From: Chloroflexota bacterium
GTDB lineage: Bacteria > Chloroflexota > Anaerolineae > UBA4142
DNA length: 20,966 nt
Direction of reading: 5' to 3'
Assembly (NCBI GenBank): GCA_016199405.1
Contig: JACQGS010000181.1
Location: 1-20,966 of the forward strand
Position 1 is the stretch's first letter. The number at the start of each line of letters is the position of its first letter. Below are positions 14,616 to 20,966 of this stretch, in pieces. A program made the position numbers and the translations under genes. Below the pieces are notes generated by a model. The model ran no database searches. It saw nothing but the letters and a program-made list of their open reading frames with translations, and was not told where the DNA came from.

Positions 14616-17114
14616 ATGAGTGATGAAACCGCAAAAAGGTACAAGATATTCATCAGCTCAACGATGACTGATCTTCAAGATGTACGCGATGCGGTAGCTG
14701 ATACTATCCTGCAACTGGGACATGAGCCGGTTCGTGCTGAAATATACCCGGCTCAGCCCACTTCATCGCGTGAAGTTGTCTTACAAATGGTTCAAGAGGC
14801 TGATATCCTACTAGGAATCTATGTCTCTAGGTATGGTTATGTTCCACCTGGCGAGAAAATTTCTGTTATAGAAATGGAGTTTGAGGCGGCAAAACAACTC
14901 GGCAAGGAAATTCTGATCTATGTTGCTAAGGCTGAAAGCCGACAATCAGAAATGGAAGGTTTCCTCCGCAGAGTAGAAGACTTCGATACTGGCTGGTTTC
15001 GAAGGCCCCACTTTACGACTACCGAGCAGTTAATAAAATGGATAAAGGAGGACATTAGTGACTTGATAGAGGGTCCTAAGTTTCATCTCTTCACATTCAA
15101 AGAGTATGCCAGAAGGCTTAGTACATGGACGCTCAAGTACAAAGAGAGTAGTTGGGGTGGCCGATACACCGAACTGATGGTGAAATCTATGGATATTCTG
15201 CTATATGCGCGAAGGCGAGGTATAGAACACGCGGGTTCAACATTTATCAGTGAAGTTATAGATCACAATCAGGTCGTTCTCATCGTTGGAGAAGCTGGCT
15301 CTGGCAAAACCACAGCTCTTTTACATGCAATCAAAGCAGAAGCGGAACGAGTTGTGAAAAATCAGAATGGAAAAGTGCCAGTTTTTGTCGCGTTAAATGC
15401 TTGGACCGAGGGGCAAGATCTCGAAGCGTTAATTCTCTCAAGCCTTGCCTCACTTGGGAAGCACCTTGACAGACAGGTGTTGCATACTTACTTGTCTGGA
15501 GGACGGTTTCTGCTAGCTTTTGACGGCATTAATGAAATTCCGTACCAGCGCCGCGCAAGAAACGCAGAGAGAGAGCTAGCAGTTTTTATTGAGAAAAACG
15601 CGCAAAATCATATCTTGGTCACAACCAGACCCGTCGGATACGAACCGAAAGTTTTCGAAAGTTGGCCGATTTTTGAAATCCAGCCGCTTGATCGTGAAAG
15701 CATTTTGACCTTTGTCAGAATGTATTTGGGGGATGATTTGGGAAAACGTCTTTTCCAGAGGCTTGGTGGGGAAGAATCAGCACGGTGGCAAAAAGCCCAT
15801 TCTCTAATCACTCTTGCCCGGAATCCATTGCATCTTTGGATGTTAACTGAGACTTACCAGCAGTTTAACGACGTACCACAGAATAGAGGTGCATTAATCA
15901 AATCCTTTACTGAGTTCATATTGCAGGCTCGTGAGCGAGGAAAAGCAAGCCGATATGGTCTACAGGTCAAGAACCATTTGCTTCGTGCTCTCGCATTCGA
16001 GATGATAGAGGCCGGAGAGATTGTAAGAACAACTCAGGAGAAAGCATTGAGAATTCTTTCTGCTACTTCCAACAAGCTTAAAGATCAAGGTCTTCTCGAA
16101 CCCCAAGTTACGGTTCTAGATTTGTTGGATGAAATACGCGCAAACGGACTCATCCATCTTGAGAATAGTAATTCGGCCCATTGGAATCATCAATTGTTCC
16201 AAGAGTTCTTTGGTGCTTTGGATCTTGTTCACAGGTTCGAAGCAGGCATATCAATATGGCGGCAGTTAAACAGTGCCGATTGGAAGGAATCCGCTGTGAT
16301 GGGAGCTGGCCTGACTAGCAAGCCAGAACAGTATGTTAACGAAGTGTTGAATGGCTGGAGAGGTTTCATTGGACTGTTCTTCTTTGAAAACCCCCGCGCT
16401 CTCTTAGCGATCAATTGTATAAACGAAACACAGTTATGGGATAATGAAGAATTGCGAAAGAAGATTATTGCAGCAGCAAGATCACGACTTGCCACAGGTC
16501 TCAATCAAAGATTACTACAGTTCGGTGGAGTGATTTTTAGCAGGATTGGCAAGCCCTTTTCAAGACTGTTCCTTCGCTTGGCGAAAATGCCCTTCGGGAA
16601 TTACTACGTGTTGGGGCCTGTACTTTGGGTTTTGGGGGAGTCCCACGAAAGCCGCGCTCTCACTATTCTTACGAGTAAGTTAAGAAGCCCAGACCGGGTG
16701 ATCAGGTGGGTTGCCGCAGATGCATTACGAAAGCTGAAAGACCCAACTACCATTAATGACTTAGTGGAGGCTTTAGGCGACTATGATGGTGACGTGCGCT
16801 GGCAAGCAATTCAGGCACTAATCAACATAGGCGATGCAAGAGCCTCTTCCGCCATTGTTCCCCTCTTGAATCATTCCGATCCTACAACCCGATGGGCAGC
16901 TGCATTCGCCCTCGGGGAAATTGGTACCCCTGCCAACTTACCTGATTTGGAAGCGATTAGGAATACGGATCACGCGTTCGTTTGGTGGGGAGAATCCGTT
17001 AGTCAAGCGGCTGGTATCGCGATGGGTGAGATTCAAAGACGTTCCTCTGCAAAAGAGACTTTGATGGTGAGTGATATGGGGAGGCATATCTACTATGGAG
17101 CGCAGAACAATTAG
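14616..17114 (+). CDS. STAND NTPase, DUF4062-NACHT-HEAT (bacterial NLR-like protein)
   Basis: The product is 832 residues. Residues 8-95 match DUF4062: KIFISSTMTDLQDVRDAVAD, then EADILLGIYVSRYGY and EMEFEAAKQLGKEIL, a TIR-like fold. Residues about 218-345 form a NACHT domain: Walker A GEAGSGKTTALLHA (225-238), Walker B FLLAFDGINEI (Asp303), and the sensor-like TTRP at 336-339. WNHQLFQEFFGA near 525-540 resembles the conserved end of NACHT helical regions. Residues about 680-790 are HEAT/PBS-lyase repeats (IRWVAADALRKL, VRWQAIQALINIG, TRWAAAFALGEIG), the usual ligand sensor. Such proteins (bNACHT/Avs-like) often sense phage or stress and trigger an effector; here DUF4062 would be the effector or signalling part. 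GC is plainly lower than in neighbours (26 of 60 bases in the line at 15301, against 36 of 60 at 13921), suggesting transfer. The defence role is inferred. Confidence 0.85.
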   Translation: MSDETAKRYKIFISSTMTDLQDVRDAVADTILQLGHEPVRAEIYPAQPTSSREVVLQMVQEADILLGIYVSRYGYVPPGEKISVIEMEFEAAKQLGKEILIYVAKAESRQSEMEGFLRRVEDFDTGWFRRPHFTTTEQLIKWIKEDISDLIEGPKFHLFTFKEYARRLSTWTLKYKESSWGGRYTELMVKSMDILLYARRRGIEHAGSTFISEVIDHNQVVLIVGEAGSGKTTALLHAIKAEAERVVKNQNGKVPVFVALNAWTEGQDLEALILSSLASLGKHLDRQVLHTYLSGGRFLLAFDGINEIPYQRRARNAERELAVFIEKNAQNHILVTTRPVGYEPKVFESWPIFEIQPLDRESILTFVRMYLGDDLGKRLFQRLGGEESARWQKAHSLITLARNPLHLWMLTETYQQFNDVPQNRGALIKSFTEFILQARERGKASRYGLQVKNHLLRALAFEMIEAGEIVRTTQEKALRILSATSNKLKDQGLLEPQVTVLDLLDEIRANGLIHLENSNSAHWNHQLFQEFFGALDLVHRFEAGISIWRQLNSADWKESAVMGAGLTSKPEQYVNEVLNGWRGFIGLFFFENPRALLAINCINETQLWDNEELRKKIIAAARSRLATGLNQRLLQFGGVIFSRIGKPFSRLFLRLAKMPFGNYYVLGPVLWVLGESHESRALTILTSKLRSPDRVIRWVAADALRKLKDPTTINDLVEALGDYDGDVRWQAIQALINIGDARASSAIVPLLNHSDPTTRWAAAFALGEIGTPANLPDLEAIRNTDHAFVWWGESVSQAAGIAMGEIQRRSSAKETLMVSDMGRHIYYGAQNN
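17078..17084 (+). promoter_or_regulatory. Ribosome binding site of the glycoside hydrolase gene, inside the STAND gene
   Basis: GGGGAGG stands 10 bp before the ATG at 17095 and lies within the last codons of the NTPase gene. It favours this start over the GTG at 17071 and suggests co-translation of the two genes. Confidence 0.65.
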
Positions 17115-18192
17115 TCGCAGAGAGCTATTGAAATTGATTGGGTTTGGATCCTTGATCGCTACGCTTTTCGGATATGAAACCTTAAGGCAAATGGATTCTC
17201 TCGACCATCAGGATATTGTTCGGCCCAATCTGCTTGGAACAACGTTCAGCCAACTACAATGCAGGTACTTGGGGCTGGATTTTCGAGAGACCTTTTGGGC
17301 AATCACAAATCTAGGGCTCGATATCGTGCGATTATGTACGTACTGGAACGAAATCGAAGTGGATAAGGGAGAATTTAACTTTTCCACTATTGATTGGATT
17401 ATGGAGAAGGCACAAGAGGCTGATTGGCAAATTGTGTTAAGCGTGGGAATGAAGACACCGCGTTGGCCAGAATTTCACTTTCCGCGATGGGTCTCAGACA
17501 AATATGATATTAGCCGCACAGATATTCCTCTTGATAGTCTTCCCGGCCTGGCAGAAGATGCTTTGGCCTTTACACACAAAGTTGTGGAGCATTTGAAGCA
17601 ATGCTCAAAAATCAAATACTGGCAGGTTGAGAATGAAGCTCTCAATCGCGCTCCTGTTGCGGGAGGGCGCTACCTGAGTGATGCGTTCGTTCGAAGGGAA
17701 ATCGAATTGGTAAAACGTCTGTCCAGTCTGCAGCAAGGAATTCTGTTTACCTTTGGCATTGACCCACCATTCGCCATTCAAAGTGCAGAACTCATGATAA
17801 AGCCTATGTTCCCTGTGGTGGACGCAGTCGGTTTCGATGTTTACGTTAAAGTAGCAACCGGCGCTAGCATAATTGATTATGTCGAAGCCTCTCCACCATT
17901 TTGGTGGAATGTTAAGCGCTGGCGAGATTTCGTCACGAGTGAGCACAAAGAGGCTTGGATAGCCGAAGCACAAGCCGAGCCATGGGAGCCAAACAAGCTC
18001 GTTGCCATTGAGAAACGAAACTATCCAAGCTCTGACCCTGAGCGCGCTATAAAACTGGCTTCAAGACTCACCTCACTAGGATTTGATCCAGTTCTACTGT
18101 GGGGCTGCGAGCACTGGTATTGGCACAAGAGGCAGGGGAACAACGAATGGTGGGATGCGGTAGTTCAGTACGTCAATGCACACAAGAAATAG
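17095..18192 (+). CDS. Exported glycoside hydrolase-like protein, clan GH-A TIM barrel, Tat signal
   Basis: The product is 365 residues. The N-terminus MERRTISRRELLKLIGFGSL carries a twin-arginine motif (SRRELLKL) and a hydrophobic stretch, so it is probably exported by Tat or anchored outside. The rest reads as a (beta/alpha)8 barrel: LGLDIVRLCTYWNEIEVDKG, then KYWQVENEALNR, where Asn180-Glu181 fits the acid/base of clan GH-A. Glu291 in WIAEAQAEPW fits the nucleophile. LLWGCEHWYWHK near the end is typical of such barrels. Nearest relatives would be GH5/GH39/GH42-type hydrolases, but I cannot fix the family. It overlaps the NTPase gene by 20 bp and shares its low GC. It may trim or degrade the surface glycan of this locus, or that of another organism. 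Confidence 0.75.
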   Translation: MERRTISRRELLKLIGFGSLIATLFGYETLRQMDSLDHQDIVRPNLLGTTFSQLQCRYLGLDFRETFWAITNLGLDIVRLCTYWNEIEVDKGEFNFSTIDWIMEKAQEADWQIVLSVGMKTPRWPEFHFPRWVSDKYDISRTDIPLDSLPGLAEDALAFTHKVVEHLKQCSKIKYWQVENEALNRAPVAGGRYLSDAFVRREIELVKRLSSLQQGILFTFGIDPPFAIQSAELMIKPMFPVVDAVGFDVYVKVATGASIIDYVEASPPFWWNVKRWRDFVTSEHKEAWIAEAQAEPWEPNKLVAIEKRNYPSSDPERAIKLASRLTSLGFDPVLLWGCEHWYWHKRQGNNEWWDAVVQYVNAHKK

Positions 18193-18299
18193 ATTCTATT
18201 TGAAATAGCGCTTCAAGGGCGAGAATGCTCAGAAAACTGCACCCGAATTCTTATTTCGAAAAGTCTAGTAAACAGTGTGTATTGTGCAGTGATTGCGTC
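18193..18299. other. Right edge of the low-GC islet
   Basis: This 107-bp stretch is AT-rich up to the next ATG. It holds a 13-bp palindrome at 18196-18208 (CTATTT-G-AAATAG). An in-frame ATG at 18225 would add 25 residues to the next gene, including C-V-L-C-S-D-C. The GC-rich style returns near 18340, inside the next gene. No direct repeat matching the left edge was seen. Confidence 0.5.
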
Positions 18300-19664
18300 A
18301 TGTATCGCAAAGAAAACATACTCTTGATTTTCCTGCTCCTTCTCACCGACGCGCTGGCAATTGCCGGCGCGCTTGTTTTCGCGTTCGTTGCGCGATACAC
18401 GTTAGAGTGGCTGCCGCTGGTCGAACGGCTCGAGCCGATCACTTCGCGCTATCAAGTGATGATTCCGCTCGCGATTCCGTTATGGCTCGCGCTCTTTGCG
18501 CTGAATCGTCTCTACGACAAACGCTATTTGCTCGTTGGCTTGGAAGAATATCGCCGCGTCGTGATGGGTTGCACGCTCGGCATTCTCGGCGTGATCGTCG
18601 TCAGTTTCATCGAGCCAAATCTGAGCATCTCGCGCTCATGGCTCGTCCTCTCATGGATCAGCGCGATTCTCTTTGTCAGCGCGATGCGGTTTGCGATCCG
18701 CCGCGTTATTTTTCTGTTGCGCCGCCGCGGTCGCTTTATCACGCGCGCGATCATCGTCGGCGCGAATGAACAGGGCAAAGCGATTGCGCGCACGCTTTCG
18801 CCGGCTGCCGCGTCCGGCATCGAGGTGGTCGGCTTTGCCGATGATTTTCTGCCGCGCGATTCGCGCGTCGTCGACGATTTACGCGTGCTCGATCGTCCCG
18901 CCGCGCTCGCGCGTATCGCGGCCGAGACCGGGGCGAGCGAGGCGATTGTGGTGCAAGGCGCAGTCGCGTGGGAAAGTTTCATGGAGATCATCACGCGCAG
19001 CGCCTCATCGCTGAACGATCTGACGATAAAATTTTCGCCCGGCTTTTACGAGATCATGGCGACCGGCGTTCACCTTAGTTACGATGGGGTCGTGCCTCTG
19101 CTTGTATTGGAAAAAAATCGCATCACCGGGCTGGATGCGCTGATGAAGAACGCGGTGGATTATTTCGTTGCTGCGTTTGTCGCGGTAGTGCTCAGCCCGC
19201 TTTTGCTTTTGCTGGCGTTGCTGGTCAAACTCGCGACGCGCGAATCGGTTTTGGAGGGAAACCCGGTTCTGGGCAGGCGCGAGAAGATTTTTGCGACGTG
19301 GAAATATCGAACTCATCGCAAAGGACAAGACTATTCGCTCGGCGTATTCCTCTATCGCCTTGGACTTGATAAACTGCCCCAAATTTTCAATATTTTGCGC
19401 GGCGAGATGAGTCTGGTGGGTCCGCGCCCAATTCCCGTTGTGCGCGCGAGCGCTTATCAAGAATGGTTGCCAACGCTGTTGACGGTCAAGCCAGGGCTTA
19501 CGGGACCCTGGGTAGTGTCCGGCGCGGCAGCCGATTCGATTGACGCGGAGATTCGCTTGGATTTATTTTACACGCGCAATTGGACGATTTGGGCAGACGC
19601 GCAGATTTTGTTGCAAACGGTGGTGCGATTGTTTCAAGGGGAAAGACCGCGCGTCGCGCGGTAG
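18300..19664 (+). CDS. Polyprenyl-phosphate sugar-phosphate transferase, large WcaJ/WbaP-type
   Basis: The product is 454 residues. Four to five N-terminal membrane helices (ENILLIFLLLLTDALAIAG) are followed by a CoA-binding/Rossmann-like domain with AIIVGANEQGKAIARTL and VVGFADD. The C-terminal transferase domain has a membrane segment with LSPLLLLLALLVK, FATWKYRTH, KLPQIFNILRGEMSLVGPRP and VKPGLTGPWVVSG. These proteins start glycan synthesis by moving a sugar 1-phosphate to undecaprenyl phosphate. The usual Asp-Glu dyad reads Asp357-Lys358 here, keeping the nucleophile but losing the Glu. The F-x-x-Y-K-F-R-T-M box is also altered. The ATG at 18300 matches the family's usual N-terminus; the alternative ATG at 18225 adds a Cys-rich extension encoded by the islet edge. 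The stop codon lies in the left arm of an inverted repeat. Confidence 0.9.
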   Translation: MYRKENILLIFLLLLTDALAIAGALVFAFVARYTLEWLPLVERLEPITSRYQVMIPLAIPLWLALFALNRLYDKRYLLVGLEEYRRVVMGCTLGILGVIVVSFIEPNLSISRSWLVLSWISAILFVSAMRFAIRRVIFLLRRRGRFITRAIIVGANEQGKAIARTLSPAAASGIEVVGFADDFLPRDSRVVDDLRVLDRPAALARIAAETGASEAIVVQGAVAWESFMEIITRSASSLNDLTIKFSPGFYEIMATGVHLSYDGVVPLLVLEKNRITGLDALMKNAVDYFVAAFVAVVLSPLLLLLALLVKLATRESVLEGNPVLGRREKIFATWKYRTHRKGQDYSLGVFLYRLGLDKLPQIFNILRGEMSLVGPRPIPVVRASAYQEWLPTLLTVKPGLTGPWVVSGAAADSIDAEIRLDLFYTRNWTIWADAQILLQTVVRLFQGERPRVAR

Positions 19665-19765
19665 GGGCGAAGCATTCGCCAGTACAAGATTCAAATGTGA
19701 GCAAGGTTGGAATAGACCAAGCATGATCTCCCAAGACCAAGTTGTGGCGAATGCTTCGCCCTTAC
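19661..19765. repeat. 105-bp inverted-repeat (MITE/REP-like) element across a gene junction
   Basis: A 21-bp left arm at 19661-19681 (core GGGGCGAAGCATTCGCCA) is reverse-complementary to 19745-19765 (core TGGCGAATGCTTCGCC) with one mismatch. The left arm contains the TAG stop of the sugar transferase. The 63-bp inner part contains the ATG of the phosphatase gene. The right arm is coding (V-A-N-A-S-P-L-R). The inner sequence has no transposase and is less GC-rich than the flanks. Confidence 0.8.
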
Positions 19766-20340
19766 GCGTAGCCGCGCCCCAGCGCAGAGCAATCTTTTTA
19801 GACCGCGATGGCGTCCTCAACGTCAATCGCAAGGATTACGTGAAAACGTGGCAAGAATTTATTTTTTTGCCGCGCACGTTCGCCGCGCTCGCAAAAATTG
19901 CGTCGAGTGATTTCGTGATCGTCGTGGTGACGAATCAGTCCGCCGTGAATCGGCGACAGATGACGCAAGCGGATTTGGATGACATTCACGCGCGGATGCT
20001 CGCTGAAATTCGCCGCGCCGGCGGGCGGATCGACGCGATTTATTTTTGTCCACACGATCCGGCGGAGAACTGTGCCTGCCGCAAGCCAAAGACCGAGATG
20101 CATCGCCAAGCCGTGCGCGAATTTGGGATTGATGCCGCGCGCTCGTACGGGATTGGCGATGCCCGCGAAGATGTGATCGCCGCGCAAAGCATCGGCGCGG
20201 GGGCGATTCTGGTGCAATCGGGCAGGGGTGCGGAGCAGCGCGGAAAATTGTTGGCGGAACGCAATTCCAATTTTCAAACGGCTAATGATTTGCTGGATGC
20301 AGTGAACTGGATTTGGGAGCGCGAGAAACTGGAAAAATAG
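19723..20340 (+). CDS. gmhB: D-glycero-D-manno-heptose 1,7-bisphosphate 7-phosphatase (HAD superfamily)
   Basis: The product is 205 residues. HAD motif I is RRAIFLDRDGVLN, with nucleophile Asp27 and acid/base Asp29. Motif II is VVVTNQSAVNR. The GmhB zinc loop is C109-P-H111 and C117-A-C119-R-K-P, and motif IV is GIGDAREDV (Asp146, Asp150). GmhB removes the 7-phosphate from heptose 1,7-bisphosphate, the step after HddA, on the way to GDP- or ADP-heptose. The first 20 or so residues (MISQDQVVANASPLRVAAPQ) are encoded by the inverted-repeat element and are not family-like, so the N-terminus and translation start were probably remodelled by it. No Shine-Dalgarno site is visible. The isomerase (GmhA) and nucleotidyltransferase (HddC/HldE) of the pathway are not in the window. 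Confidence 0.9.
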   Translation: MISQDQVVANASPLRVAAPQRRAIFLDRDGVLNVNRKDYVKTWQEFIFLPRTFAALAKIASSDFVIVVVTNQSAVNRRQMTQADLDDIHARMLAEIRRAGGRIDAIYFCPHDPAENCACRKPKTEMHRQAVREFGIDAARSYGIGDAREDVIAAQSIGAGAILVQSGRGAEQRGKLLAERNSNFQTANDLLDAVNWIWEREKLEK

Positions 20341-20370
20341 GACGCGGAGGAACGCGGACGAACGCGGATT
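20341..20370 (+). repeat. Short tandem repeat of about 10 bp, 3 units
   Basis: Directly after the phosphatase stop come GACGCGGAG, GAACGCGGAC and GAACGCGGAT. The repeat fills nearly the whole 37-bp gap before the next start and leaves no Shine-Dalgarno site. Confidence 0.65.
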
Positions 20371-20377
20371 TTTCTGA

Positions 20378-20966
20378 ATGAAACAAGTGGCATTGCTTTT
20401 GCAAATTGGGGCGCGGCGGCTGGTGCGACTCGAAATTCCGTTACTCGCACTAATCTATCTTTATTTTGTTTTGACCGATCAACTGCCGCTGATTGCGATG
20501 GCGTTGATCGCGCTGATTTGGCTTGCGCGCAAATGGACGACGGGGTCATTCACTCGCCGCACGCCGCTCGATCTGCCGATTCTTTTTATTTTGGGTTGGT
20601 CGCTCGTCAGTCTGTCCGTTTCGATCAATTGGGCAACGAGTCTGCCAAAAATCTACGGCATTTTGCTCGGCGCGGCTTTTTGCTACGCCATTGCCAACCA
20701 AATCCAAACGCGCGCTGATCTGGCGCGCGCGGCGTTTTGGCTGGTGCTGGCTTGCGCCGGCATCGCGGTGGTCGGTTTGATTGGCACGGATTGGGCGCAG
20801 GGAAAAATTGTGGGCGCGGCATTTGTTTACGATCGCCTGCCGCGGTTCATTCAAAATATTCCGCGCTCGATCGCCGGCGGATTCGCGCGCAACGGTGTGG
20901 GCGGGACGATTGCGCTGACGATTCCGTTGCTGGCGGCGTTCCTCGTAAGTCCAAAGTCCAAAGTCC
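20378..20966 (+). CDS. O-antigen ligase/polymerase family membrane protein (3' end outside window)
   Basis: An open frame runs from the ATG at 20378 to the end of the window, giving 196 residues. The N-terminus is MKQVALLLQIGARRLVRLEI, then hydrophobic segments (IPLLALIYLYFVL, LIAMALIALIWLA, LPILFILGWSLVSLSVSINW). After these comes ATSLPKIYGILLGAAFCYAI, a layout typical of the N-terminal half of WaaL/Wzy-type proteins, and FARNGVGGTIALTIPLLAAF, which fits the N-G-(V/L)-(G/A) motif of the family. The diagnostic Wzy_C loop would lie outside the window. The last 20 bp are a tandem heptamer (AAGTCCA) and still in frame (SPKSKV). It is the second protein of this type in the locus. Confidence 0.72.
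   Translation, partial: MKQVALLLQIGARRLVRLEIPLLALIYLYFVLTDQLPLIAMALIALIWLARKWTTGSFTRRTPLDLPILFILGWSLVSLSVSINWATSLPKIYGILLGAAFCYAIANQIQTRADLARAAFWLVLACAGIAVVGLIGTDWAQGKIVGAAFVYDRLPRFIQNIPRSIAGGFARNGVGGTIALTIPLLAAFLVSPKSKV
20947..20966 (+). repeat. Tandem heptamer repeat at the window end, inside a gene
   Basis: AAGTCCA, AAGTCCA and AAGTCC run to the last base, so the true extent is unknown. They are read in frame by the ligase-type gene as far as can be seen. Confidence 0.7.

Noticed and set aside
14596..14619. Seven-codon mini-frame ending in ATGA with the STAND start
   Set aside because: Its internal Gly-Glu codons are the Shine-Dalgarno site of the NTPase gene; the overlap is most likely chance.
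14496..18300. Target-site duplication or integrase-type ends of the islet
   Set aside because: The only shared word I found between the edges is a 7-bp GAAATAG in different settings. No transposase, integrase or tRNA is present.
19540..19722. Upstream extension of the phosphatase frame
   Set aside because: It overlaps the sugar transferase gene in another frame and carries no HAD sequence.
1..20966. CRISPR array, tRNA, rRNA or riboswitch
   Set aside because: No regularly spaced repeats with unique spacers and no tRNA-like or known riboswitch pattern was seen. The repeats present are short tandem or inverted arrays.

Overview
The window is a polysaccharide (exopolysaccharide, capsule or S-layer glycan) biosynthesis locus. 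All 17 supported genes lie on the + strand. Most of it is GC-rich, full of GCGCG/CGCGC words, and tightly packed with ATGA, GTGA or short overlaps and few Shine-Dalgarno sites. Heptose-kinase and heptose-phosphatase genes, GT39 proteins with C-terminal beta domains, and many short tandem and inverted repeats at gene junctions suggest an uncultured or environmental filamentous-type bacterium, perhaps Chloroflexota. That placement is inference from style only; no rRNA or marker gene is present.

Layout. Positions 1-2633: the end of an O-antigen ligase/polymerase-type membrane protein and a MurJ/MviN-family lipid flippase. Positions 2630-11525: a tightly overlapping run of two GT4 glycosyltransferases, two SAM methyltransferases, two GT-C-type membrane glycosyltransferases (one GT39) and a third soluble glycosyltransferase. 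Positions 11551-14495: a small phosphoglycosyl transferase, a nucleotide-sugar epimerase with a Cys/His insertion, and a GHMP kinase of the heptose-7-phosphate kinase type. Positions 14496-18300: a clearly lower-GC islet with an 832-residue DUF4062-NACHT-HEAT STAND NTPase (a bacterial NLR-like protein), overlapped by a gene for a Tat-signal clan GH-A glycoside hydrolase. Positions 18300-20966: GC-rich again, with a large polyprenyl-phosphate sugar-phosphate transferase, a GmhB-type heptose bisphosphate phosphatase and the start of a second O-antigen ligase/polymerase.

Working together: phosphoglycosyl transferases load a first sugar phosphate on undecaprenyl phosphate. Soluble GTs extend and methyltransferases decorate the glycan, the MurJ-like flippase moves it across the membrane, GT-C enzymes add sugars outside, and the ligase/polymerase proteins finish it. 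The kinase, phosphatase and epimerase supply activated sugars, probably including D-glycero-D-manno-heptose.

Most notable: (i) the NLR-like NTPase and exported glycosidase islet placed between the two heptose genes; (ii) five loci of short tandem repeats, all with a 7-bp period but different units, at gene ends, inside genes and at the islet edge; (iii) both phosphoglycosyl transferases depart from the canonical Asp-Glu catalytic dyad, in complementary ways; (iv) a 105-bp inverted-repeat element that holds the stop codon of one gene and the start codon of the next.
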